Assembly: GCA_943367715.1 (NCBI GenBank) | Contig: CALRJY020000017.1 | Location: forward strand, 55,730 to 119,729 | DNA length: 64,000 nucleotides | From: JAEYXS01 sp943367715 | GTDB lineage: Bacteria > Verrucomicrobiota > Verrucomicrobiia > Limisphaerales > JAEYXS01 | Direction: 5' to 3' | Shown: in pieces, positions 1 through 7,476 of the stretch | Numbering within the stretch: position 1 is the stretch's first letter | How the letters are laid out: each line of letters starts with the position of its first letter | Notes under the pieces: model-generated | Seen by the model: the letters and a program-made list of their open reading frames with translations, nothing else | The model's database searches: none | What the model was told of the DNA's origin: nothing | Made by a program: the position numbers and the translations under genes

Positions 1-119
1 CGCGGACCGGAAGGATACGGCAACGTCTCTTCCGCCGTTCCGTAGTGAAACAGCAGATACTCGGAAACCGCGCGATCGCTTTCGTAGTAGGGGGAACTCA
101 CAGCGGGAATATACCTCAC
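1..119 (-). CDS. N-terminal part of an OvoA C-terminal-type methyltransferase (partial)
   Basis: Only the first 39 codons lie in the window; the gene runs off the left edge. The start is the GTG at 119, which shares a GTGA overlap with the stop of the upstream aminopeptidase gene, so the two are probably translationally coupled. The peptide contains YLLFHYGTAEETLPYP, which I recognise as the opening of proteins annotated as putative 4-mercaptohistidine N1-methyltransferases, the SAM-dependent domain that finishes ovothiol synthesis in OvoA. The SAM-binding motifs themselves are outside the window. The family call therefore rests on this short stretch and on memory of related sequences. Confidence 0.6.
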   Translation of the reverse strand, partial: MRYIPAVSSPYYESDRAVSEYLLFHYGTAEETLPYPSGP

Positions 120-1264
120 GCCTTCAGCGCCTGCCGCAAATATTCGGCAGGCTGGTAATTCTCCAGCACCACGGTGGTCTTGCCATCGCGATACATGCGC
201 ACCTGCGGAACATTAATTTCCGGCGTCTTGTGCGGGGCGAAGAGGATGTCGTCGTGCGTGGCGTTCTTGTGATTGGCGAACTTGTCCGGCGTAAGGCTGC
301 CGCCCAGATGATCACTGCGCCCAGTGGCCACGTGGACGGTGCCGAAGATCTTTTCATCCTGAATATCGCGACCGGACACCGGTAACACCTGCGTGCCGAA
401 ACCCAGTTCGCCGAGTTCCCCCGTCATCGGATCGCTGGTGAGCTTGGCGTTGTGGGTGTCCACGGTGGCCTGATCGCCTTGCAGCAAGGTCGCTTTCTGG
501 ATGCGACCGCTGTTCACATGCATGAGACCGATGGTGCCATTCTCATAACGCATCGGGAACTGGCCTTCCGCACCATGCGGGACAAAATAAACTTCACCTG
601 CCGGCAGATTCGCCACATCCGGCTTGGTGCCGCGACAGAGACCATGGCTCTTCTGCGCTTCCTGCTGTTCGGTCAGCAGCGTCAGCGTGTAGGTCTTACC
701 AGCGACGGAGTAATCGAGCTCAAACTTGTCCGCCTTGGTCATGGCCAGGCGCAACTTCTCGGCCTGCTTTGAGACTTCGTTGTAGTCCACGGCCAATCCG
801 CTGCTCAAAATGATCTCGTTCATGCCGTGCATCGTTGCGCCGCGGAAGCCGTATTGCTTGGCGAAGGCAGTCAGAGGAGCAGTCGCCGAGTAAGTGGAGA
901 TGCAAAGGATGATGTCGTACTTCGGATAGATGTCTTGCTCGAACTTCACCTCGCGACCATCTGGCGTGTAAGCGACATCCGGCAGGTCCAAGTTGCTGCC
1001 ACCGGTGACTTGATAGGCGAAGAGGTCACCACCGGTGAGCTTCATCTCCGCCAAGCCACCGTTCTTCAGCCCTTGATAAAACACGTCATGCGCATGGCGC
1101 TGGATGGTGAGCTTCGGATCTTTCAGAAACGCGAAGTCCTTCACCTGCTTGGGGTCGGTAAGATCGATGAGGATGGCCACCCGCTGGCCGCCAGAGGGTT
1201 CGAAAACAGTGTTCAACAGGCGCGACAGGCTGAAAGGCGGGAAGCTCATGGTTTGAGTATTCAT
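116..1264 (-). CDS. M29-type (AmpS-like) metallo-aminopeptidase
   Basis: About 382 residues from the ATG at 1264. The frame stays open upstream to a GTG at 1351, and an ATG at 1249 is also possible; no ribosome site decides clearly. The protein resembles the thermophilic aminopeptidase family M29, which uses a two-metal site to remove N-terminal residues. The C-terminal half carries the family's order of likely ligands: E in GEVYFVPHGAEG, E in ELGFGT, H in GTVHVATG, and H and D in THDDILF. No signal peptide is evident, so a cytoplasmic role is likely. It overlaps the ovothiol-type methyltransferase gene by four bases, suggesting one transcript. A physiological link to ovothiol metabolism is only suggested by this coupling. 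Confidence 0.75.
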   Translation of the reverse strand: MNTQTMSFPPFSLSRLLNTVFEPSGGQRVAILIDLTDPKQVKDFAFLKDPKLTIQRHAHDVFYQGLKNGGLAEMKLTGGDLFAYQVTGGSNLDLPDVAYTPDGREVKFEQDIYPKYDIILCISTYSATAPLTAFAKQYGFRGATMHGMNEIILSSGLAVDYNEVSKQAEKLRLAMTKADKFELDYSVAGKTYTLTLLTEQQEAQKSHGLCRGTKPDVANLPAGEVYFVPHGAEGQFPMRYENGTIGLMHVNSGRIQKATLLQGDQATVDTHNAKLTSDPMTGELGELGFGTQVLPVSGRDIQDEKIFGTVHVATGRSDHLGGSLTPDKFANHKNATHDDILFAPHKTPEINVPQVRMYRDGKTTVVLENYQPAEYLRQALKA

Positions 1265-1415
1265 GCTGGGCAACAACAAAGTTAATACAGTCTCGAAACG
1301 TAGGCGCATTTGGACCGATTGCAACGGGTCATCATTTAAAATTCCTGTCACTTAAGAGTCCAATGGCAGGGAAATTATTCCCCAACCACCTCAATGGAGG
1401 TTATGTTTCCACGGT

Positions 1416-1802
1416 ATGGCTGAAGCATCGCTTTATGAACGGCTGGGTGGAAGCGCGAAGTTGGAACTTTTGCTGCGGAATTTTTACGCCAGCCTGGCGG
1501 AACATCCGGAGTTGGGTCCCATCTTCGCCCAGCACGTGGATGACTGGCCCTCGCACATCTTCACGGTGAAGGAGTTTTGGGCGATGCAAACAGGCGGCCC
1601 CTCCATCTATCGCGGCGGCATGGCGGCGCGACATGTGCCGCTACGTCTGCAACCGCAGCATTTCGACCAATGGCTGGCGCAATGGGCGATCAGTTGCCGG
1701 GCGCATTTCGAACCGCGTGAAGCAGAAGAACTCATCGAGATCGCGCAGAAGATCGGTGAGCGCCTGCGACAGATTGTGCGCACGGCGGAGACTAGGAAAT
1801 AG
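1416..1802 (+). CDS. Truncated haemoglobin, group III-like
   Basis: A 128-residue globin of the 2-on-2 family, which binds haem and small ligands such as O2 or NO. The B-helix Tyr is in RNFYASL (Y24, preceded by F23). The segment IYRGGMAARHVPLRL contains the likely proximal histidine H73, followed by HFDQWLAQW, a pattern typical of group III truncated haemoglobins. Length fits a full-length member. A GGAGG lies about 20 bases upstream, too far to be a normal ribosome site for this ATG, so the start is accepted mainly because YERLGG stands near the N-terminus as in relatives. The gene converges on the DUF3445 gene, seven bases away, another probable haem protein. Confidence 0.85.
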   Translation: MAEASLYERLGGSAKLELLLRNFYASLAEHPELGPIFAQHVDDWPSHIFTVKEFWAMQTGGPSIYRGGMAARHVPLRLQPQHFDQWLAQWAISCRAHFEPREAEELIEIAQKIGERLRQIVRTAETRK

Positions 1803-1809
1803 CGGCGGT

Positions 1810-2658
1810 TTACGCCAGCAGCGTGATCAAACTTTCCTTCGCCGCACTCAGCCCCTTGTACTCGATCATCGCATCTGGCATGGTGCGCAAGGCGCGGGAT
1901 AACCCCTGTTTGGCGGCCGGATTTTGGATCACCCCACGCAAAGGCTGAGTAGTCAGGCGGATGCCAAAGAGCACCCCGTTGTTTTCCGGCAAACCCACCA
2001 GCGCCTGATCCTCGATGCGCAACCACACCTCGTCCAGCGTCAGCGGAGCGCGCAATCGCGGCAGCCCGCGAGCGGGATGCATGTTCCGCTCACCGACCGC
2101 GGCGAGTCCCCAATTGGCCCGCAACCACGCGATGTCCGGCCGCAACTTGTTCAAAAATGTGCTGACCGAACGGCCCACCGAGGCATTCAGGCCGGGCACG
2201 GCCTCGTGGATAAAATCCATCGGCTGGCCCATCTTCTCTTCCAAGTTCCATGAAGAAGGAAAACATACGCACCCGGCCACCAATCGCGGCGGCGTTTGCC
2301 CTTCCACTTTGAGCACGAGGATATCCGTTTCCAAATTACGCCCCAAAGCCAGCAGGTCATCCCAGCCGGAGGTGGGCTCGTCAGTTTGCGGCGGCAAGAA
2401 CTCCGGGAGTGTCTGCCACTTCTGCGCCAGCACACGTGCCTCGGCCAGCAGCGGAGCCCCGCCTTCAAACAGGGCGGCATGACGTTCCGGACCTTGCGCC
2501 AGCCATTGTCGGCGTTCGCCGATGGCTTCTGAATATTCCGCCGTGGGGGAGAAAAACTTTGCCGGGTCACCCTGCCGCAAGCCCATCGAAAAGCGGAAAT
2601 CCTGGTCGGGCAGAAGTTCCGACCAGTCGCGTGCGGGCTGAAACGGAATTTCGTTCAC
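1810..2658 (-). CDS. DUF3445 protein, haem-dependent oxidative N-demethylase alpha-like
   Basis: 282 residues. The sequence CFPSSWNLEEKMGQPMDFIH followed by EAVPGL is the hallmark of DUF3445, the family of the alpha subunit of haem-dependent oxidative N-demethylase (HODM), which oxidises dimethylamine in some bacteria. Many soil bacteria carry only this subunit with no known substrate. The other HODM subunits are not in the window, so dimethylamine oxidation should not be assumed. The start ATG at 2658 lies seven bases after the stop of the DUF971 gene, so the two are likely co-transcribed. No signal peptide is visible. Confidence 0.75.
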   Translation of the reverse strand: MNEIPFQPARDWSELLPDQDFRFSMGLRQGDPAKFFSPTAEYSEAIGERRQWLAQGPERHAALFEGGAPLLAEARVLAQKWQTLPEFLPPQTDEPTSGWDDLLALGRNLETDILVLKVEGQTPPRLVAGCVCFPSSWNLEEKMGQPMDFIHEAVPGLNASVGRSVSTFLNKLRPDIAWLRANWGLAAVGERNMHPARGLPRLRAPLTLDEVWLRIEDQALVGLPENNGVLFGIRLTTQPLRGVIQNPAAKQGLSRALRTMPDAMIEYKGLSAAKESLITLLA

Positions 2659-2665
2659 GCAGGAA

Positions 2666-3010
2666 TTATTTCTTTTCGTTCGCCGGATTGGCCGCAGCGT
2701 TGTCGGTGTCGTTCGCTTCAGCAGCGCGCTTCAGATAATCGTAGGCGAACAGACCGGAGCCATGACCATCCGCCCAGTGCGGCTGGAGGGCGTAACCACC
2801 TACATAAGCCAGGCGCACGAGCTGAAAGGACTTGGGTGAATAAGGCTTCGTGGGGTTCTTGTAAACATTCCCGAAGATGTCCTTCTCGCCATTGCAACCG
2901 GCGCAGGGACACAACCGGCGCAGCTTCTCCAGCTTGATGAAGCTCTCGCTTTGGTCATCCCACTTGATGGCCAGTTCATCCCCGATCTGCTGTATGTCCA
3001 ACGGTCGCAT
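2666..3010 (-). CDS. DUF971 protein (gamma-butyrobetaine hydroxylase-like N-terminal domain)
   Basis: 114 residues with the DUF971 signature: an N-terminal beta-rich part (IKWDDQSESFIKLEKLR) and the cysteine motif RLCPCAGCNGE. In eukaryotes this domain precedes the dioxygenase of gamma-butyrobetaine hydroxylase. In bacteria it stands alone and is linked in the literature to iron-sulphur protein maturation. The last twenty residues are a low-complexity Ala/Asn/Asp/Lys tail. It is the first gene of a minus-strand pair with the DUF3445 gene. It diverges from the metal-importer operon across a 193-base gap that holds that operon's promoter. Confidence 0.75.
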   Translation of the reverse strand: MRPLDIQQIGDELAIKWDDQSESFIKLEKLRRLCPCAGCNGEKDIFGNVYKNPTKPYSPKSFQLVRLAYVGGYALQPHWADGHGSGLFAYDYLKRAAEANDTDNAAANPANEKK

Positions 3011-3112
3011 GGACGGAACGTAAACCCTGCGCGCGGGAATGTCGAAAGCGTAATCGGTGCTGAGATTTGATTCGCGAGTTGTGTAGGGGGAATACCCCGT
3101 TTACACCAAGAA

Positions 3113-3126
3113 TTAGCTTCACCTAA
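3113..3126. promoter_or_regulatory. Possible second DtxR-like half-site pair upstream of the importer promoter
   Basis: TTAG at 3113-3116 and CTAA at 3123-3126 form an inverted repeat with a 6-base centre. It lies just upstream of the -35 box and resembles the outer bases of the box at 3161-3172. It could be an auxiliary operator. The match is short and may be chance. Confidence 0.3.
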
Positions 3127-3135
3127 CTTTAATAG

Positions 3136-3164
3136 TTGACACTAATCATAACCTGAAATATAGG
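3136..3164 (+). promoter_or_regulatory. Sigma-70-type promoter of the metal importer operon
   Basis: A perfect -35 hexamer TTGACA (3136-3141) is followed by a 17-base spacer and TATAGG (3159-3164) as the -10. Transcription would start near 3171, about 33 bases before the ATG at 3204. The spacing is ideal and the region is AT-rich compared with its surroundings, so this is one of the clearest promoters in the window. Confidence 0.65.
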
Positions 3165-3172
3165 TATGCCTA
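3161..3172. promoter_or_regulatory. DtxR/MntR-like operator overlapping the -10 and start site
   Basis: TAGGTATGCCTA is an imperfect palindrome with TAGG/CCTA arms. It resembles the core of DtxR/IdeR-class metal-repressor boxes. It overlaps the -10 hexamer and the expected start site, where a bound repressor would block transcription. A further half-site ATAGG occurs at 3181-3185. The operon it controls contains a DtxR-type module fused to a permease, so repression by manganese or a similar metal is a reasonable inference. Binding is not shown. Confidence 0.5.
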
Positions 3173-3203
3173 ACATTGAGATAGGTCATAACGAAAGTTG
3201 GCT

Positions 3204-4127
3204 ATGAAAATGAACTTACGGACTTGGTTGATGGGCGTGGCTGGTGCCGCCCTGCTGCTCGGCAGCGGACAGGTGCAGGCGGCTGAGAAAAAGCTGCGCG
3301 TGGTCACTACCGTGACCATGGTGGGCGACCTGGTGAAGCAAATCGGCGGTTCCCGCGTCGAGGTGCAGGAACTGATGGGACCGGGCGTGGACCCTCACCT
3401 CTACAAGGCTACCGCAGCGGACATCGCCAAACTGCAACGCGCCGAGGTGATCTTCTACAACGGCCTGATGCTGGAGGGGAAGATGCAGGAGTTGTTCGAC
3501 AAGATGAGCCGCTCGCGCAAACACATCTATCCCGTTTCAGCCGATCTGCCGAAAAACCAGTTGCTCCAGCCCGCCGAGTTCGAAGGCCACTATGACCCGC
3601 ATGTGTGGTTCGAGGTGCCGCTTTGGGAACAATGCGCGGCCACAGTGATCAAGGGCCTGGTGACGGCTGATCCCGCCGGCAAGGCGGATTACGAAAAGCG
3701 TGGTGCCGAGCTGCATAAGAAGTTGCAGGACCTTCATCAGTGGGCGGTGAAGAAGGCGAATGAATTGCCGCCAGAGAAACGCATCCTCATCACGAGCCAT
3801 GACGCCTATAACTACTTTGGCCGTGCGTATGGCTTCAAGGTGGTGGGGCTGCAAGGCATCTCCACCGTGAGCGAAGCCGGTCTTGCCGACATGGTGAAGC
3901 TGGTGGATTTCATCAAGCAGAAGCAGGTGAAGGCCATCTTCGTGGAATCCAGCGTGCCGCCGAACGCGATCCAACGCATCAGCAAGGACTCCGGCGCAAA
4001 GATCGGTGGTGAACTGTTCTCCGACGCGATGGGCACACCGGGCCAGATCGAGCATGGTTACGACCTCGGCACGTATGAGGGCATGATCAAACACAACCTC
4101 ACGACCATTGTGGAGGCGTTGAAGTAA
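3204..4127 (+). CDS. Metal ABC transporter substrate-binding protein (TroA/MntA class)
   Basis: 307 residues from the ATG at 3204; a TTG at 3198 is a less likely start. A signal peptide ends around VQAAEKK. It belongs to the cluster A-I binding proteins that deliver Mn, Zn or Fe to an ABC importer. The four expected metal ligands are present in TroA-like spacing: H65 in DPHLY, H133 in YDPHVWF, H199 in TSHDAY and D274 in FSDAMG. There is no long His-rich loop as in many ZnuA proteins, which slightly favours manganese. It heads an operon with an outer-membrane protein, an ATPase and two permeases. Confidence 0.88.
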   Translation: MKMNLRTWLMGVAGAALLLGSGQVQAAEKKLRVVTTVTMVGDLVKQIGGSRVEVQELMGPGVDPHLYKATAADIAKLQRAEVIFYNGLMLEGKMQELFDKMSRSRKHIYPVSADLPKNQLLQPAEFEGHYDPHVWFEVPLWEQCAATVIKGLVTADPAGKADYEKRGAELHKKLQDLHQWAVKKANELPPEKRILITSHDAYNYFGRAYGFKVVGLQGISTVSEAGLADMVKLVDFIKQKQVKAIFVESSVPPNAIQRISKDSGAKIGGELFSDAMGTPGQIEHGYDLGTYEGMIKHNLTTIVEALK

Positions 4128-4161
4128 ACGGCCATCCAAACAACCTCTGGATCACCACAAA

Positions 4162-5025
4162 ATGAAAACGCTATACGTGTCCCTCGGCCTAGTCTGTTTG
4201 GCCACAACATTGGCTACTGCAGCCGAGCCCGCTCCAGCCGACAAGACGCAGTATCATCTCTTCAACCCGACGCCGCGCGAGTTCATGCGGGAGATGTCCA
4301 CCGACCGGCCGGACCTGACGGAAAGTCCCTACACGGTGGATGCCGGACGTTTCCAGTTTGAAACGGATCTGTGGAATTACAGCTATGACCGGCATAATTC
4401 CGGTCGCTTGGATACGCAGGACGAGGCGCACAGCTTTGCGACAGTGAACGCGAAGGCCGGTCTCTTGCATAACCTTGATCTGCACTTCGTCATCCCGATC
4501 TATAACCGCATCCGCTCACATGATTTCTCCACGAGCACGGTCACGCGCGATCAGGGCTTTGGCGATTTGACGGTGCGTATGAAATACAATCTCTGGGGCA
4601 ATGACGGTGGCAAGACCGCCTTCGCGGTGATGCCGTTCGTCAAGTTTCCCACGGCGGCCACCGGTCTGGGAAATAACTCGCTGGAGGGCGGATTGATTCT
4701 GCCCTTCGGCATGGAATTACCCGGCGGCTGGAGCATGGGCGCGATGCTGGAGTTCGACATTCTGCGCGATGCTGGCAAGGGTCATCACCTGGATGTGATC
4801 CAGACTATTACATTCGGTCACGGCATCATTGGTGAGCTGGCGGGCTACGTAGAATTCTTCAGCGCCAGCAGCACGGAATCGCCCACGCCATGGATGGCCA
4901 CGGTGAACGGCGGTTTGACCTATGGGCTGACTGAGGATATCCAATTGGATGCCGGTGTGAATTTCGGCCTCACCCGGTCCGCGCCGGACATAAACCCGTT
5001 CGTGGGCATCTCGTGGCGCTTTTAA
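4162..5025 (+). CDS. Outer-membrane beta-barrel protein, MetA/phenol-degradation-type transporter family
   Basis: 287 residues with a signal peptide (cleavage near ATAAEPA). It has the STDRPDLTESPYTVDAGRFQ opening and alternating aromatic beta-strands of the 'transporter' family, PF13557-like. It ends in an aromatic residue (GISWRF), as outer-membrane barrels usually do. The gene sits 34 bases after the substrate-binding protein, inside the metal importer operon. An outer-membrane entry path for the same metal is a plausible inference, but the family as a whole is poorly characterised. Confidence 0.7.
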   Translation: MKTLYVSLGLVCLATTLATAAEPAPADKTQYHLFNPTPREFMREMSTDRPDLTESPYTVDAGRFQFETDLWNYSYDRHNSGRLDTQDEAHSFATVNAKAGLLHNLDLHFVIPIYNRIRSHDFSTSTVTRDQGFGDLTVRMKYNLWGNDGGKTAFAVMPFVKFPTAATGLGNNSLEGGLILPFGMELPGGWSMGAMLEFDILRDAGKGHHLDVIQTITFGHGIIGELAGYVEFFSASSTESPTPWMATVNGGLTYGLTEDIQLDAGVNFGLTRSAPDINPFVGISWRF

Positions 5026-5059
5026 TATTACTCTAATGAACGCCATGAAGCCCCTAATC

Positions 5060-5175
5060 GTAGCGCAGACTGGCAGTCTGCTGTGTCGCGGATTGGTAAT
5101 CCGCAGGGCTTTCATGAACTCGAACAGTCTGCCGACTGCCAGTCGGCGACACCGCAGGTTGACAACCTGCGCTAC
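5060..5175. repeat. Cluster of four near-loopless hairpins with terminal inverted repeat
   Basis: The element is bounded by GTAGCGCAG (5060-5068) and its exact reverse complement CTGCGCTAC (5167-5175). Inside are four perfect hairpins: 8-bp stem, 1-nt loop at 5065-5081; 7-bp stem, 3-nt loop at 5088-5104; 8-bp stem, 1-nt loop at 5131-5147; 8-bp stem, 1-nt loop at 5154-5170. It lies inside the metal operon, between the outer-membrane gene and the ATPase gene, so it would be transcribed and could cause partial termination or mRNA processing. Confidence 0.8.
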
Positions 5176-5195
5176 AGCTTGGCGCATCTCGTGCG

Positions 5196-5981
5196 ATGAA
5201 ATCTTCTGATACAGACAAAGCTCAAGAACCTGCACCGCTGGAGATCCACGATCTCACGGTGGCCTACCAAAAGAAGCCCGTGCTTTGGGGCGTAGATGTC
5301 ACCGTGCCGAAAGGTAATCTCGTAGGCATCGTCGGGCCAAATGGTGCGGGCAAGTCCACCCTCATCAAAGCCGCGATGGGCCTCCTGCCTATCAGCAGCG
5401 GCTGGGTGAAGGTCTTTGGTCAGCCGCTCAAGGAGAACTTCCGTCGCGTGGGTTATGTGCCCCAACGTGAATCGGTGGACTGGGATTTTCCCGTCAACGT
5501 GATGGACCTCGTATTGATGGGCCGTTACGGACATCTCAGCGTTTTCCAACGCCCCTCCAAGCATGATCACGACGTGGCCAAGGAGTGCCTGGACAAGGTG
5601 AAGATGCTCCCCTATGCGAACCGCCAGATCGCCAATCTGAGCGGTGGCCAGCAGCAACGCGTCTTCCTCGCCCGCGCCCTCGCACAGGAAGCCGACCTGT
5701 ATTTCATGGATGAACCCTTCGCCGGCGTCGATGCCGCGACGGAAGCCGCCATCATCGAACTGCTGCATGAGCTGAAGTCGAAAGGCAAAACGCTGCTCGT
5801 GGTGCATCATGATCTTCCGACTGCCCGCAACTACTTCGACATGCTGCTGCTGCTCAATATGCGCGTCGTGGCCTTTGGTCCCACGGAAGAAGTGTTCACG
5901 TATGAGCTTCTCCAGAAGACCTACGGCGGTCGCTTGACCATTCTGGCCGAAGTCGCCGATGCGGTGAGACAGAAGACTTAG
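5196..5981 (+). CDS. Metal ABC transporter ATP-binding protein (ZnuC/MntB class)
   Basis: 261 residues with every ABC ATPase motif: Walker A GPNGAGKST (47-55), signature LSGGQQQR (148-155), Walker B LYFMDEPFAGVD (from 168) and the switch histidine H204 in VVHHDL. The segment RVGYVPQRESVDWDFPVNV is typical of the Mn/Zn importer ATPases. It powers import through the two permeases encoded directly downstream; the first begins five bases after this stop. Confidence 0.92.
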   Translation: MKSSDTDKAQEPAPLEIHDLTVAYQKKPVLWGVDVTVPKGNLVGIVGPNGAGKSTLIKAAMGLLPISSGWVKVFGQPLKENFRRVGYVPQRESVDWDFPVNVMDLVLMGRYGHLSVFQRPSKHDHDVAKECLDKVKMLPYANRQIANLSGGQQQRVFLARALAQEADLYFMDEPFAGVDAATEAAIIELLHELKSKGKTLLVVHHDLPTARNYFDMLLLLNMRVVAFGPTEEVFTYELLQKTYGGRLTILAEVADAVRQKT

Positions 5982-5985
5982 TGCG

Positions 5986-7476
5986 ATGAATCACCTGCGC
6001 ACATATTCGTTTCCGCACGCGTTGCGCCTAGCGTGTTATGCGGTGCTGTTGCTGTTCCTCGCGGGCTCTGCCCAGGCCGCGAAGATCGGCGACATTTCTG
6101 AGACTTCGGTGATGGAGCAGGCCGTTCGCTTCTTCACCTTCAGGGATCCAGCGGTTCGTTATGCGTTGCTCGGCTCGATCCTGCTCGGCATCTCCTGCGG
6201 AGTGATGGGCAGCTTCATCGTGGTGCGCAAGCTGGCGCTGGTCGGGGATGCCTTGTCTCACGCGGTGTTGCCCGGTGTGGCTTTGGGATTTCTGTGGAAC
6301 ACCTCAAAGGATCCGGTGGCCATCTTTGTCGGCGCGACCGTGGCGGGGTTGCTGGGCACCGCCGTGGTCGGCGCTATCAAGCATACGACAAAATTGAAGG
6401 AAGATGCGGCGCTTGGACTCGTGCTGGCGGCGTTCTTCTCCGTGGGTATCTGCATGGTCACGATGATCCAGCGGTTGCCCACGGGAAATAAAAGCGGCAT
6501 CGATAAATTTCTGTTCGGCCAGGCGGCGGCCTTGGGGCCGAATGATGTGAAGCTGATGGCAATCGTCACCGTGCTGACGCTGGTAGTCATCGGCCTGTTC
6601 TATAAACAATTTCTCGTGACGAGTTTTGATGCCGGGTTCGCCCGCGTCACCGGTGTGCCGGTGCAAGTCATGCACTACGCGCTCATGTTGATGCTGGCCT
6701 TCGCGGTGGTCATCGCGCTGCAAGCAGTCGGCGTGGTGCTGGTGTCGGCGATGCTCATCACGCCTGCTGCCGCAGCGTATCTGCTCACAGATCGGTTGCA
6801 TCGCATGCTCATCCTGGCGGCAATCTTCGGCATGGTTTCGGGTGCGGCGGGTGCATTCCTGTCCTTCCTCGGGCCGAGTCTGCCGACAGGGCCGTTCATG
6901 GTCCTGGGGGCGAGCACGGTCTTTGGTGCGGCATTCCTTTTCGGCCCGCAGCATGGCGTCATCATGCGCTGGTGGCGGCGGCGTTCGCGCAGCTTGCGCA
7001 TCCAGCGTGAAAACACGCTGAAGTCCATTTATCATGTGCTCGAAGCCCGTGATTTCAAACCGGAAGGCGTCACCGCCCAGGAACTGGCCGAGCGCCGCCG
7101 TGAAACCTTGGAAGATATCTTGGGACAATTGCGCGAGCTGAAGCGCCATGACCTGGCTACCTTGCAAGATGATGACCACACGGTTTTCGTCACGCCCGAT
7201 GGCTGGCAACGCGCCTGCGCCATCGTGCGAAACCATCGTCTTTGGGAATTGTATCTGACCAACGCCGCGCAGATGCCCGCCGACCATGTGCACGAGGATG
7301 CGGAAAAGATCGAACATGTGCTGGGCGAAGACGTCGTGCGGCAACTGGAGAAACGGCTCAACTACGCCACCCATGACCCGCACGGGAAAGCCATCCCCGG
7401 GCAATTGGATATCCAGCGTGGCAGTTCAGCACCCGAGAAAACCGCCGATGCCCTGGGCTACGGAAAACGGATATGA
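5986..7476 (+). CDS. Metal ABC permease fused to a C-terminal DtxR/MntR-type module
   Basis: 496 residues. After a leader-like segment ending AGSAQAAK, residues from about 45 to 320 form the multi-span permease of the ABC-3 family (FIVVRKLALVGDALSHAVLPG). After a basic linker near 330, the chain continues as a DtxR-family regulator. It has a winged-helix-like part (ENTLKSIYHVLEARDF, then TAQELAERRRETLEDILGQL) and a metal-binding/dimerisation part. By eye, H417 and the E440-x-x-E443-H444 triplet match H77, E99, E102 and H103 of B. subtilis MntR. The positions of D8 and E11 look replaced by Asn and Lys. DPHGKAIPG near the end matches a conserved DtxR-family segment. The fused module may sense cytoplasmic metal at the transporter, regulate DNA, or both. 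Its stop overlaps the next start (ATGA). Confidence 0.85.
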   Translation: MNHLRTYSFPHALRLACYAVLLLFLAGSAQAAKIGDISETSVMEQAVRFFTFRDPAVRYALLGSILLGISCGVMGSFIVVRKLALVGDALSHAVLPGVALGFLWNTSKDPVAIFVGATVAGLLGTAVVGAIKHTTKLKEDAALGLVLAAFFSVGICMVTMIQRLPTGNKSGIDKFLFGQAAALGPNDVKLMAIVTVLTLVVIGLFYKQFLVTSFDAGFARVTGVPVQVMHYALMLMLAFAVVIALQAVGVVLVSAMLITPAAAAYLLTDRLHRMLILAAIFGMVSGAAGAFLSFLGPSLPTGPFMVLGASTVFGAAFLFGPQHGVIMRWWRRRSRSLRIQRENTLKSIYHVLEARDFKPEGVTAQELAERRRETLEDILGQLRELKRHDLATLQDDDHTVFVTPDGWQRACAIVRNHRLWELYLTNAAQMPADHVHEDAEKIEHVLGEDVVRQLEKRLNYATHDPHGKAIPGQLDIQRGSSAPEKTADALGYGKRI

